From the NCBI GenBank assembly GCA_963976865.1, contig CAXBLY010000001.1, forward strand, positions 558,001 to 622,000: a DNA stretch of 64,000 nucleotides. The letters are read 5' to 3'. The stretch is from UBA1858 sp963976865. Lineage in GTDB: Bacteria > Pseudomonadota > Gammaproteobacteria > UBA4575. A program made the position numbers and the translations under genes. Under the pieces are notes generated by a model that was not told the origin of the DNA, searched no databases, and saw only the letters and a program-made list of their open reading frames with translations. Of the stretch, positions 9,522-18,113 are shown piece by piece. The stretch's first letter is position 1. Each line of letters starts with the position of its first letter.

Positions 9522-10451
9522 TTACATCCTTTCACTAAAATATTGTTGTGCCTTTGCAACATCAATGTGTATTTGATGTTTGAGTGCTTCAAAAGATGGA
9601 AATTTAATTTCATCTCGTAATTTGGTATGAAATTCAACATCCATTTTTTTACCGTATAAATCCTGCTGACAATCAAATAAATGGACTTCTAGCTGTTGTC
9701 GCTGACCATTCACAGTAGGTCTGCTGCCAACATTGGCGACACCTTGCCATTGCAGACTGTTGCATCTTGCACTGACTGTAAATACACCGCTAATAGGCGA
9801 GACGTTTTGCTTGATAAGAATATTTGCGGTAGGAAAGCCAATGGTCCGACCTTTTTTGTCACCATGGAATACTCGCCCGGACATTTCAAATGGTCGACCT
9901 AATAATAGGGCAACTTCAGCAAATTCTCCCTTGGATAATTTGTTCCGAATCAGTGTGCTGCTGACTCGCTTGTTATTATATAAGACAGGGTTTTTAATGT
10001 GGACATCGAATCCAAGTTTAGCGCCCATGCTGCATAGCAAATCACTATTACCTCTTCCATGGTGGCCAAATTTAAAATCATCGCCAACCACTAGCGTTTC
10101 AACATTCAGTGAATCGTGCAAGATCTTCTGAACAAAGTCTACTGCTGACATGCAGGCTAATTCCTGATTGAAATGCAGGCATGCAAAGTAGTCGAATCCA
10201 AACTCACGCACTAATTCAATTTTTTTGCGTACAGGGTAAATACGGGCAGGACCTTCAGGACCACAGAAGAACTCTCTTGGCATTGGCTCAAAGCTGATAA
10301 ATACAGACTTTGCATTTTGTTGCCTGGATTTGTTGATGACATAGTTAATGATCTCCTGATGACCCAGATGAAAACCATCAAACTTGCCTATTGTTGAGAC
10401 GGTACGCTGATTAACCTTGGTGAGCTGCTTGCTGCCTCGAAGTAATATCAT
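9522..10451 (-). CDS. ribF: Bifunctional riboflavin kinase / FAD synthetase RibF
   Basis: A 309-residue protein with the start at ATG 10451, which gives the family N-terminus (MILLRGSKQLTKVNQRTVSTIGKFDGFHLGHQ) and has an AGGGGCGG ribosome-binding site. The frame runs further upstream, but only within murJ. The N-terminal FAD synthetase domain carries the nucleotidyltransferase motif GKFDGFHLGH, with Lys where many family members have Asn. The C-terminal riboflavin kinase domain carries GRVFHGDKKGRTIGFPTANI. The enzyme converts riboflavin to FMN and FAD. It sits 11 bases after murJ and 6 before ileS. Confidence 0.95.
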   Translation of the reverse strand: MILLRGSKQLTKVNQRTVSTIGKFDGFHLGHQEIINYVINKSRQQNAKSVFISFEPMPREFFCGPEGPARIYPVRKKIELVREFGFDYFACLHFNQELACMSAVDFVQKILHDSLNVETLVVGDDFKFGHHGRGNSDLLCSMGAKLGFDVHIKNPVLYNNKRVSSTLIRNKLSKGEFAEVALLLGRPFEMSGRVFHGDKKGRTIGFPTANILIKQNVSPISGVFTVSARCNSLQWQGVANVGSRPTVNGQRQQLEVHLFDCQQDLYGKKMDVEFHTKLRDEIKFPSFEALKHQIHIDVAKAQQYFSERM

Positions 10452-10462
10452 GTTAACCGCCC

Positions 10463-12019
10463 CTAATGTGATTGAAGGCGAAACTGACTTGGACGTAAGC
10501 CAAGAATCACAAGTAGCCCTGCATAGATGCTGATACCTGAAATGACCAGCGCTGTTAGCGAGCCAAACCGGGTAAGGCTGTTCCAGCTTGACCACACCTC
10601 TGGAGTTGGGTTGATCCACCATAAAAACATCAGCATTGCGAGTGAGCTAACAAATACTTTTAAACTCAGAGTCAGTCTACCTGAGTTAGCCTGCAATACA
10701 TTAGCTTTCCTGAGCAGGATAAATAATAAGCCTGCATTAATATATGCAGATAACGAGGTGGCTAAAGCAAGTCCGGCATGAGCGCCGGGTAGCTCTAGTC
10801 TGGACCACAACCACACGAAAAACAGATTGAGAATAATATTGATGATCATGACTAGCACGCCAACCTTCACTGGCGTCTTGGTATCCTGGCGCGAGTAAAA
10901 GCCAGGTGCAAGAACCTTGATGAAAATAAATGCCGGTAAACCGAGGGCATAGGCCATTAAGCTAAGTGTTGCCATTTGTGTGTCGAATAAGCTGAATTCT
11001 CGATATTGGACGAGAGTAAACAAAATTGGTGCTGATAATACTACTAAGCCCAAGGTAGCGGGTATTGAAATTAGTAAAGAAATTTTTAACGCCCACTGCA
11101 GAGTACGATCAAACTCCTGTAACTGGTTAGACACAAACTGTTTAGACAGTAATGGCAAAATAACCGTGGCAGTGGCAATCCCAAATAAGGCCAGTGGCAG
11201 TTCGACAAATCTGTCAGATATATATAACCAGCTGATGCTGCCCGCCACCAGAAAAGAAGCGATCATGGTGTTGATGAGTAAATTTATTTGCACGATGGAG
11301 CTGCCAAAAATAGCAGGTAACATCAGTTTTAGAATTCTATCCACGCCCTCTTTGGCACCCGTCAGCCTGGGGACTGGTAATGAGTGGGCTTTTATCAGGA
11401 ATGGTATCTGGAATAGCAGCTGTGCAAGGCCTGCGACAAATACTCCCCAGGCTAGTGCCGTTACCGGATTTTCCATCTGTGGTGATAACCACACGGCGGC
11501 GCCAATTAATGACAGATTGAGTAAAACGGGTGTCAGGGCGGGCACTGCAAACTTTTGATGAATATTTAATATACTGCCCGAAAGAGCAGTCAATGAAATG
11601 AACAATGCATATGGAAAGGTTATCTTAAGCATATCGCTGGCCAGCAATTCCTGCGCGGGATCATTAAAACCCGGTGCGAATATATGTATTAACCAGGGAG
11701 AGCATAAAATACCAAGTGCTGTGATAATCAATAAAATGATCGATAACAAGCCAGTAACATGATCGATCAGGCGCTTAAAATCACTTTTACTGCTATGCAG
11801 GTGAGACGTCATGACCGGAACAAATGCCTGTGAAAATGCGCCTTCAGCAAACAGGCGTCGCAGAAAATTCGGAATACGGAATGCGACGAAAAAAGCATCA
11901 GTGCCTGCATTAGCGCCAAACACAATAAAAATAATTGCATCTCGAGCATAGCCAAATATACGAGAGACTAGGGTAGCGCCTCCGACAACTAAAGTGGATT
12001 TTACTGGCTTCTTGCTCAC
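10463..12019 (-). CDS. murJ: Lipid II flippase MurJ (MviN)
   Basis: A 518-residue membrane protein with about 14 hydrophobic segments, starting with the MurJ signature KSTLVVGGATLVSRIFGYARDAIIFIVFGANAGTDAFFVAFRIPNFLRRLFAEGAFSQAFVPV. MurJ flips lipid II across the inner membrane for peptidoglycan synthesis. The start is GTG at 12019 with no clear Shine-Dalgarno sequence; no better start lies nearby, and the family N-terminus begins here. It is divergent from rpsT, with a 245-base shared intergenic region, and is the first gene of the murJ-ribF-ileS-lspA-ispH run. Confidence 0.96.
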   Translation of the reverse strand: MSKKPVKSTLVVGGATLVSRIFGYARDAIIFIVFGANAGTDAFFVAFRIPNFLRRLFAEGAFSQAFVPVMTSHLHSSKSDFKRLIDHVTGLLSIILLIITALGILCSPWLIHIFAPGFNDPAQELLASDMLKITFPYALFISLTALSGSILNIHQKFAVPALTPVLLNLSLIGAAVWLSPQMENPVTALAWGVFVAGLAQLLFQIPFLIKAHSLPVPRLTGAKEGVDRILKLMLPAIFGSSIVQINLLINTMIASFLVAGSISWLYISDRFVELPLALFGIATATVILPLLSKQFVSNQLQEFDRTLQWALKISLLISIPATLGLVVLSAPILFTLVQYREFSLFDTQMATLSLMAYALGLPAFIFIKVLAPGFYSRQDTKTPVKVGVLVMIINIILNLFFVWLWSRLELPGAHAGLALATSLSAYINAGLLFILLRKANVLQANSGRLTLSLKVFVSSLAMLMFLWWINPTPEVWSSWNSLTRFGSLTALVISGISIYAGLLVILGLRPSQFRLQSH

Positions 12020-12192
12020 TGGATGATAATTAAGGGATATTTAATTGATTTGTAAAGAAAAACTCTAACCTATTAGCGGTAGATTTGCATCAATGTTGCT
12101 AACGAGATTGTTTGCTATTTACATCCTGTCTGGGTAAATACAGGAATATAGCGTCTGGTTGGCAATTGGTGATGCTTTAGACACGTATTTTG

Positions 12193-12221
12193 TTGACATT
12201 TTATGGCGAAAAACGCATAGT
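12193..12221 (+). promoter_or_regulatory. Sigma-70-type promoter of rpsT
   Basis: A consensus -35 TTGACA (12193-12198) and a CATAGT -10 (12216-12221) are separated by 17 bases. Transcription would start near 12228 and leave a leader of about 37 bases before the TTG start of rpsT. Confidence 0.65.
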
Positions 12222-12264
12222 TCGACGCCCTAAAACACAAAGCTCAGATTCAAGAGGACAGATT

Positions 12265-12525
12265 TTGGCAAATATAGCTTCAGCTCGTAAAAGAGCACGC
12301 ACTTCAGAGAAATCCAGACAACAAAATGTTGCTATGAGATCTAAACTTCGCACATTTATCAAAAATGTGGTTAAAGCGATCGACTCTGGAAATAAAGAAG
12401 AAGCCCAGCAGTTATATACAGCCTCTGTTCCTGTGATTGACTCATCTGCTCGTAAAGGCATTATTCATACGAACAAGGCAGCGAGACACAAGCAGCGTCT
12501 GAACTCACGCATCCGCGCAATGTAA
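12265..12525 (+). CDS. rpsT: 30S ribosomal protein S20
   Basis: An 86-residue S20. The family begins ANIASARKRARTSEKSRQ, which places initiation at TTG 12265, preceded by AGAGGA with good spacing; the longer frame from 12190 overlaps the promoter and is not translated. S20 binds 16S rRNA early in 30S assembly. The E. coli rpsT gene also starts with UUG, and S20 there represses its own translation, so this TTG start is probably part of the same control. The gene is monocistronic, divergent from murJ and followed by a hairpin terminator. Confidence 0.96.
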   Translation: MANIASARKRARTSEKSRQQNVAMRSKLRTFIKNVVKAIDSGNKEEAQQLYTASVPVIDSSARKGIIHTNKAARHKQRLNSRIRAM

Positions 12526-12534
12526 TTAATCTGT

Positions 12535-12562
12535 AAATAAGCGTTGAAAACGTTTATTTTTT
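12535..12562. terminator. Terminator between convergent rpsT and proB
   Basis: An 11-bp stem (12535-12545 with 12549-12559, one G-U pair, 3-base loop) followed by T residues. A-rich and T-rich flanks let it work for both rpsT and proB. Confidence 0.7.
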
Positions 12563-13694
12563 ACAGAAGTGCCAAATTATCGCGATTAATTAATTCCGGC
12601 TCATCGATATAACCCAGAGTAGGTTCTATCTCGGCAGTTGATTTCCCCAGGATTTTGTTTGTCTCATCCGCATTATAGTTAATTAAGCCGCGCGCAATTT
12701 CTATTCCCTGGTCGTCAGTACATGCCACGAGATCGCCTCGTTTGAATGTACCTGTCACAGTCGTCACTCCAATAGGTAACAAGCTGGCTCTGCCAGATCT
12801 GATAACATTGCTGGCGCCAGCATCGAGCTGAATACTGCCAACGACTTTAAGCTGGTTGGCAATCCATTGCTTGCGTGCTGTCAATGGCTCAACCGCGGGC
12901 ATAATGGTAGTACCTGTGTAGTTGCCGCGAGCGACTGATAGCAGCACATCACTTTGTTTTCCGGATAATATAATCGTAGAGGTACCTGAGCGCTCAGCTC
13001 GTCTGGCAGCAGATACCTTGGTCAACATGCCTCCGCGTCCTAGCGCATGATGAGATGGGCCAGCAACAATATCTAGAATCCTGTCATTTGTAGAGCAGGA
13101 TTCGATCAACTTTGCATCTTTGAATTCATTGGGATTTTTATCGTAAATGCCTGCCTGGTCGGTGAGAATGATTAATTGATCAGCACTAATCAGATTGGCA
13201 ACCAGTGCTGCAAGATTATCGTTATCACCGAAACGGATTTCATCGGTAGCAACAGTGTCATTTTCATTCACGACAGGAATGACACCCAGGTCAAGTAAGG
13301 TTGTTAATGTTGAACGAGCATTAATATAGCGTTTCCGGTCACGTAAATCCTCATGAGTCAGCAGGATCTGTGCACTGTGTAAACCATGTTTTTGCAGGTA
13401 TTGTTCGTAAGCCTGCACCAAACCCATTTGACCAATCGCGGCGGCTGCCTGAAGCTCATGCAAGGTACGTGGACGTTGTGTCCAACCAAGTCGTGCCATG
13501 CCTTCTGCTACAGCACCAGATGACACCAGGATAAGTTCATAGCCCTGTTTCCTCAATTCTGCGAACTCACCCATCCATGCTTCGATGGCAGTCAGATTCA
13601 GCCCCTGCCCATCATTTGTGATAAGCGAGCTGCCTATTTTAACTACCCAGCGTTTGGATGACTGGACAGGTGTTTTGTCATTGTTCATGTTCAC
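12561..13694 (-). CDS. proB: Glutamate 5-kinase
   Basis: A 377-residue enzyme that phosphorylates glutamate in the first step of proline synthesis. The amino acid kinase domain shows VVKIGSSLIT, ILVSSGAVAEGM, NENDTVATDEIRFGDND and GRGGMLTKVSAA. A C-terminal PUA domain follows (GSIQLDAGASNVIRSGRASLLPIGVT...), giving the full-length form. The start is either GTG 13694 or ATG 13688, two codons later; both overlap the obgE end, so translation is probably coupled. obgE-proB adjacency is common in gammaproteobacteria. Confidence 0.95.
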   Translation of the reverse strand: MNMNNDKTPVQSSKRWVVKIGSSLITNDGQGLNLTAIEAWMGEFAELRKQGYELILVSSGAVAEGMARLGWTQRPRTLHELQAAAAIGQMGLVQAYEQYLQKHGLHSAQILLTHEDLRDRKRYINARSTLTTLLDLGVIPVVNENDTVATDEIRFGDNDNLAALVANLISADQLIILTDQAGIYDKNPNEFKDAKLIESCSTNDRILDIVAGPSHHALGRGGMLTKVSAARRAERSGTSTIILSGKQSDVLLSVARGNYTGTTIMPAVEPLTARKQWIANQLKVVGSIQLDAGASNVIRSGRASLLPIGVTTVTGTFKRGDLVACTDDQGIEIARGLINYNADETNKILGKSTAEIEPTLGYIDEPELINRDNLALL

Positions 13695-14706
13695 TTTCTT
13701 GCTTGACTAAATATCCATGAATATCATTACATAATTGATCCAGGCCTACTCTGGTAACTGTGGAAATAGCATAAACCGGACCCTGCCAGCCAATGTCCTC
13801 ACATACTTTTCTGACCGTACTTTGCTGTTCTTCCTCAGGCAATAGATCAATTTTATTGAATACCAGCCAGCGGTGTTTGCCAGAGACCGTTTTACTGTAT
13901 TCAAGGAGTTCTTTTTCAATAGTATGGAACTGGGAAACAGCGTCTTCGCTTTCGCCACGTTCTGATAAATCAATCATATGAACAAGTACGCGGCATCGTG
14001 ACAGATGCTTCAGAAACTGGATGCCAAGACCGTGACCTTGTGCCGCTCCCTCGATCAGTCCCGGCAAATCGGCCATCACAAAGCTTTGCAGCGGACCTAC
14101 CCTGACAACCCCTAAATTAGGGTGCAGCGTAGTAAAGGGGTAATCTGCAATTTTTGGACGAGCTTCAGAGACTGCGGATATTAACGATGACTTGCCCACA
14201 CTTGGCAAGCCTAATAAACCCACATCAGCCAGCAGCTTTAGTTCCAAACGCAATTCGCGTATGTCACCTTCAGAGCCAGTAGTCGTTTTGCGGGGCGCCC
14301 GGTTGGTTGAGCTTTTAAAGCGTTGATTACCCAGGCCGTGAAATCCGCCTTTGGCCACCAGTAAAGTCTGACCTTCAGCGATCAGATCGCCGATACATTC
14401 GTCGGTGTTGTTATCATAGACTTCAGTGCCAACCGGGACATCAATGTATAAATCTTCGCCGGAGCGACCTGTGCAGTTACTGCCTCCTCCATGCGAGCCA
14501 GACTGGGCTTTGAAGCTACGCGTAAATCTGAAATCGGCCAGGGTATTTATACCTTCTTTAGTACGTAAAAATACACATCCACCATCGCCGCCATCGCCGC
14601 CGTCGGGTCCGCCTTTGGCGACAAAACGTTCGCGACGGAAGCTTAAACAGCCATTTCCACCATTTCCACCGTACACGGTGATTGTTGCTTCATCGACGAA
14701 CTTCAT
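13678..14706 (-). CDS. obgE: Obg-family GTPase ObgE/CgtA
   Basis: A 342-residue GTPase. The glycine-rich Obg fold covers residues 1-158 (GGNGGNGCLSFRRE, GGPDGGDGGDGG). The G domain carries GLPSVGKSS (166-174), a DLPGLIEGA switch and NKID. The acidic C-terminal tail is short (ESEHEQ). ObgE acts in late 50S assembly and in growth and stress control. It lies downstream of rplU-rpmA, as usual, but a strong hairpin separates it from rpmA, so it may be transcribed by read-through or from a separate promoter. It overlaps proB by 17 bases. Confidence 0.96.
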   Translation of the reverse strand: MKFVDEATITVYGGNGGNGCLSFRRERFVAKGGPDGGDGGDGGCVFLRTKEGINTLADFRFTRSFKAQSGSHGGGSNCTGRSGEDLYIDVPVGTEVYDNNTDECIGDLIAEGQTLLVAKGGFHGLGNQRFKSSTNRAPRKTTTGSEGDIRELRLELKLLADVGLLGLPSVGKSSLISAVSEARPKIADYPFTTLHPNLGVVRVGPLQSFVMADLPGLIEGAAQGHGLGIQFLKHLSRCRVLVHMIDLSERGESEDAVSQFHTIEKELLEYSKTVSGKHRWLVFNKIDLLPEEEQQSTVRKVCEDIGWQGPVYAISTVTRVGLDQLCNDIHGYLVKQESEHEQ

Positions 14707-14740
14707 ATAAGAACCTGTTTATGTGTTTGTTTTGGGCACA

Positions 14741-14767
14741 AAAAAGCCCCGATTTTCGGGGCTTTTT
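14741..14767 (-). terminator. Hairpin terminator between rpmA and obgE
   Basis: The stem is AAAAAGCCCC with GGGGCTTTTT (14741-14750 with 14758-14767), with a loop of about seven bases; on the minus strand a run of six T follows the GC stem. It lies 21 bases after the rpmA stop and 35 before obgE, inside an otherwise continuous gene run. Confidence 0.8.
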
Positions 14768-14788
14768 AAATCGAAAGTGGCGTGTCGA

Positions 14789-15046
14789 CTATGCGCTTAC
14801 AACGCTGACATACTTCCTATTCTTAGGGCCCTTTACTTCAAATTTTACTATACCCGGTGTCTTGGCAAATATTGTGTAATCCTTGCCCAATCCAACATTT
14901 TGTCCGGGGTGGAATCTGGTTCCGCGTTGACGCAGGATGATATTGCCTGGGACTACCTGTTGACCACCAAAACATTTAACACCCAGTCGTTTTGACTGCG
15001 AATCACGACCGTTTCTGGTACTACCACCTGCTTTCTTATGTGCCAT
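14789..15046 (-). CDS. rpmA: 50S ribosomal protein L27
   Basis: An 85-residue L27 with the canonical start MAHKKAGGSTRNGRDSQSKRLG, which reaches the peptidyl transferase centre, and the GNIILRQRGTRFHPGQNVGLGKDYTIFA core. It lacks the cleavable N-terminal extension found in Firmicutes. It follows rplU by 16 bases in the conserved rplU-rpmA unit. Confidence 0.98.
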   Translation of the reverse strand: MAHKKAGGSTRNGRDSQSKRLGVKCFGGQQVVPGNIILRQRGTRFHPGQNVGLGKDYTIFAKTPGIVKFEVKGPKNRKYVSVVSA

Positions 15047-15062
15047 TGCGATTTATTCCGTT

Positions 15063-15374
15063 TTACTGACTGATTTCTTTTATAACTAATTCTGTGTAGG
15101 CCTGTCTGTGACCCATTTGCTTGCGGTGATGCTTGCGTCGCTTGAATTTGATAATTTCAACTTTCTTGGCGCGACCATGTGCACGTACTTCAGCACTCAC
15201 CTTGCCCCCATCAATATAAGGAGCACCTATATTCACGCTATCACCCGCGCCCATCATGAGCACCTGGTCAAAGTCGACAGTTCCGCCTTCTTCAACATTC
15301 AATTTTTCGACGCGAAGGACATCTCCCTGCTCGACTCGGTATTGTTTTCCGCCTGTGGCGATGACTGCATACAT
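15063..15374 (-). CDS. rplU: 50S ribosomal protein L21
   Basis: A 103-residue L21 (MYAVIATGGKQYRVEQGDVLRVEKL... KFKRRKHHRKQMGHRQAYTELVI). It binds 23S rRNA. It is the first gene of the minus-strand rplU-rpmA-obgE-proB run and is divergent from ispB, the arrangement known from E. coli. Confidence 0.98.
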   Translation of the reverse strand: MYAVIATGGKQYRVEQGDVLRVEKLNVEEGGTVDFDQVLMMGAGDSVNIGAPYIDGGKVSAEVRAHGRAKKVEIIKFKRRKHHRKQMGHRQAYTELVIKEISQ

Positions 15375-15416
15375 AATATTAGTGACTTCGTGTATCTTTA
15401 GGAAAAAGAGCGCGGC

Positions 15417-15445
15417 ATTCTAACGATTTAGCTGGGACAGGTCAA
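15417..15445 (-). promoter_or_regulatory. Sigma-70 promoter of rplU-rpmA with GC-rich discriminator
   Basis: On the minus strand, -35 TTGACC (15440-15445) and -10 TAGAAT (15417-15422) are separated by 17 bases. GCCGCGC follows directly, the GC-rich discriminator typical of stringently controlled translation genes. Confidence 0.7.
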
Positions 15446-15530
15446 TCATCTTGCCTACAAGTGTGTGACCGTTCATTATTGTCATCACAGAATTAATATA
15501 CACCTTATGATGCCAGGAAGGTATCGTTCA

Positions 15531-15596
15531 ATGAAACTATCTAATACTATTTATCGGCCCGCACAGCAGCGGGGCTTTTCGAGCGAAACTCTGTAA
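15531..15596 (+). CDS. Possible 21-residue leader peptide upstream of ispB
   Basis: The ATG at 15531 opens a 21-codon frame (begins MKLSNTIYRP) ending in TAA at 15594-15596, six bases before the ispB ATG. It has a strong Shine-Dalgarno AGGAAGG at 15515-15521, whereas ispB itself has none. A GC-rich hairpin (GCCCGC / GCGGGGC, 15557-15575) followed by TTTT lies inside the frame. The arrangement suggests translational coupling or attenuation of ispB. This rests on sequence layout alone. Confidence 0.35.
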   Translation: MKLSNTIYRPAQQRGFSSETL

Positions 15597-15602
15597 ATTT
15601 AC

Positions 15603-16571
15603 ATGCAACTTAATGAAATACAGGCACTTGTTGCCAAAGACATGGATGGTGTCAACGCCAGCATCAGGGCTCAATTACACTCGGATGTAGTGCTTATTGA
15701 GCAGATGGGAGAATACATTATTAATAGTGGTGGCAAGAGACTGCGACCGGTTATCGCCGTATTGGCTGCTAGAGCATGCGGGTATGAGGGAGATAAACAT
15801 TATCTGACGGCAGCTATTATTGAATTTATCCACACTGCCACTTTGCTGCACGACGATGTTGTCGACTCTTCAGATCTGCGTCGGGGTAAAGAAACGGCAA
15901 ATTCCATATGGGGAAATGAGGCCAGTGTGCTGGTGGGAGATTTTATTTTTTCACGGGCGTTTGAAATGATGGTGCAAGTAGGCGACATGCGCGTGATGGA
16001 CATTCTATCGACCACATCAAACACGATTGCTGAAGGAGAAGTACTGCAATTGATGAACTGCAATGACCCTGAGACGACAGAAGAAAAGTACATGCAGGTA
16101 ATAAGATCCAAGACAGCAAAGTTATTTGGTGCCGCTGCACAGATTGGAGCCTTGCTTGCCGGGAAGTCGATGCAGGAAGAAAATTTACTGGAACGTTATG
16201 GAAATCATCTGGGGACAGCATTCCAGTTAATCGATGATGTGCTGGATTACCGGGCTGACACTGAGACCATGGGGAAAAATGTTGGCGATGATCTGGCCGA
16301 AGGGAAGCCTACACTTCCAATAATTCACGCCATAAAGAATGCCTCTGATGATGAGGCAAAAAAGATTGGAAAAATTATTGAGAATGGTGATCGTGACAGT
16401 CTGGAATTTGTCATGAGTATTATTCAGCAGACTAAAGCGCTGGAATATACCGAGAGCGTCGCCATGCAGGAAGCCGAGAAAGCCAAGCAGTCTCTGCACT
16501 GGTTGCCGGAGAGTGATTATAAAACAGCACTGAGTAGTCTGGCTGAGTTTTCTGTTTCCAGAATGTATTAA
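15603..16571 (+). CDS. ispB: Octaprenyl diphosphate synthase IspB
   Basis: A 322-residue all-trans polyprenyl diphosphate synthase that makes the ubiquinone side chain. The family motifs are in place: GGKRLRPV (43-50), first aspartate-rich DDVVD (84-88) with the following LRRG, and second DDVLD (211-215). Small residues before the first aspartate motif agree with a long-chain product, but chain length (C40 or other) cannot be read safely. It is divergent from rplU as in E. coli. The ATG lacks a Shine-Dalgarno sequence, and a short upstream frame ends six bases before it. Confidence 0.93.
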   Translation: MQLNEIQALVAKDMDGVNASIRAQLHSDVVLIEQMGEYIINSGGKRLRPVIAVLAARACGYEGDKHYLTAAIIEFIHTATLLHDDVVDSSDLRRGKETANSIWGNEASVLVGDFIFSRAFEMMVQVGDMRVMDILSTTSNTIAEGEVLQLMNCNDPETTEEKYMQVIRSKTAKLFGAAAQIGALLAGKSMQEENLLERYGNHLGTAFQLIDDVLDYRADTETMGKNVGDDLAEGKPTLPIIHAIKNASDDEAKKIGKIIENGDRDSLEFVMSIIQQTKALEYTESVAMQEAEKAKQSLHWLPESDYKTALSSLAEFSVSRMY

Positions 16572-16611
16572 GCGCTTTCTGGCTGAAGTTTTATCAAACT
16601 ACCCTAATATA

Positions 16612-17988
16612 ATGACTATTAAACTTTACAACACACTGGCAAAACAAAAACAGGTGTTTGAGCCACTTAATCCCGAGTGCGTAACCATGTATGTTTGTGG
16701 GCCAACTGTATACAGTTATGCGCATATCGGCAATGCACGCCCTGCAGTTGTGTTTGATGTATTGGTTAAGCTGCTACGCAAGCAGTACAAAAAAGTTGTG
16801 TATGCACGCAACTTGACAGATGTTGATGACAAGATTAATGCCGCAGCAAATGAGCAGGGTGTTGAGATAGATGTCGTTACGAAAAAATTTACTGAAATCT
16901 ATCACCAGGACATGGGCTCGCTTGGTGTTGATATGCCCGACATTGAGCCACGTGCAACAGACCACATAGATCAGATCATATCTATGATCGAAGTACTGAT
17001 TGATCAGGGATTTGCGTACGAGGCTGAGCAACACGTTATGTTTAATGTTCCGGCATATAAAGCTTACGGTGAACTTTCCGGACGTAACCGCGATGACATG
17101 ATTGCAGGTGCACGCGTAGAAGTTGCACCTTATAAAAAAGATCCTGCGGATTTTGTTTTATGGAAACCGTCTGCACCGGATCAGCCTGCCTGGGAAAGTC
17201 CCTGGGGTGCTGGCCGGCCTGGCTGGCATATTGAATGTTCTGCCATGATTGAAAAGCATTTGGGCAACACAATTGACATTCACGGTGGTGGACAGGACCT
17301 GATTTTTCCACATCATGAAAATGAAATAGCCCAGAGTACCTGCGCACATGATCAACAGGTGTTTTGTCGTTACTGGATACATAATGGTTTCGTCAATGTT
17401 AACTATGAAAAAATGTCGAAGTCGATTGGTAATGTATTGCTGGTTCACCAGCTACTGGAAAATGCGCCAGGAGAAGCTGTGCGCTATGCGTTGCTAAGTA
17501 CACATTACAGAAGTCCGCTGGACTGGACAGATGAATTGCTGGCTTCATCAAAGAAAAGTCTGGACAGACTTTACGGAACACTGGAAAAGTTAAGTGATGT
17601 GCAGGCAACAATCCCTTCAGCACAATGCACTGAAAATTTTTATAAAGCTATTAATGAAGATCTGAATACACCACTCGCCTTTAGCGAGCTTCATGCACTG
17701 GCCAAGCTTGCAAATAATGCCAGCGATGAGAGTGTGCGTGCAGAGCTGAAGGGCGCATTACTTGAATGTGGAAAGCTGGTAGGTTTGTTGCAACAGGACC
17801 CTGATACCTGGTTCGGCGCAGGTAGCAGTGATCTTGACGAAGCAAAAATAGATGGGCTGATTGCGCAACGTAATCAAGCACGCAGTGACAGGGACTTTGC
17901 TACCGCTGATCGTATCAGAGATGAGCTTGCTGCACTGGGGATAGAAATATTAGATCGGCCAGAAGGTACAAGTTGGCGTAAAATATAG
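16612..17988 (+). CDS. cysS: Cysteinyl-tRNA synthetase
   Basis: A 458-residue class I synthetase with the HIGH-type motif YAHIGNARP (38-41), zinc-binding residues (C29 in YVCGPTVY, GWHIECSAM, HGGGQDLIFPHHENE) and the KMSKS loop (YEKMSKSIGNVL, about residue 266). It charges tRNA-Cys. It follows ispB by 40 bases on the same strand. No clear Shine-Dalgarno sequence is seen. A 9-bp inverted repeat lies just after its stop. Confidence 0.98.
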   Translation: MTIKLYNTLAKQKQVFEPLNPECVTMYVCGPTVYSYAHIGNARPAVVFDVLVKLLRKQYKKVVYARNLTDVDDKINAAANEQGVEIDVVTKKFTEIYHQDMGSLGVDMPDIEPRATDHIDQIISMIEVLIDQGFAYEAEQHVMFNVPAYKAYGELSGRNRDDMIAGARVEVAPYKKDPADFVLWKPSAPDQPAWESPWGAGRPGWHIECSAMIEKHLGNTIDIHGGGQDLIFPHHENEIAQSTCAHDQQVFCRYWIHNGFVNVNYEKMSKSIGNVLLVHQLLENAPGEAVRYALLSTHYRSPLDWTDELLASSKKSLDRLYGTLEKLSDVQATIPSAQCTENFYKAINEDLNTPLAFSELHALAKLANNASDESVRAELKGALLECGKLVGLLQQDPDTWFGAGSSDLDEAKIDGLIAQRNQARSDRDFATADRIRDELAALGIEILDRPEGTSWRKI

Positions 17989-17992
17989 GTGA

Positions 17993-18020
17993 ATTCATAG
18001 TAATTTAGTCCACTATGAAT
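17993..18020. repeat. 9-bp inverted repeat after cysS
   Basis: ATTCATAGT (17993-18001) and ACTATGAAT (18012-18020) are perfectly complementary, with a 10-base spacer. There is no T tract, so it is either a weak transcript end for cysS or an operator-like site before the gspA-type gene. Confidence 0.4.
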
Positions 18021-18113
18021 GAAATCATGGACAATATATCTGGTCTATATGAGTTTTACAGCTTGTCTTTGATGCAAGTAGAATAACCACACATTTAAGT
18101 CATACCGCCATTT

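Noticed and set aside
18015..18086. A 23-codon frame between cysS and the GspA-type gene
   Set aside because: It has no Shine-Dalgarno sequence, overlaps the inverted repeat and shows no protein-like features.
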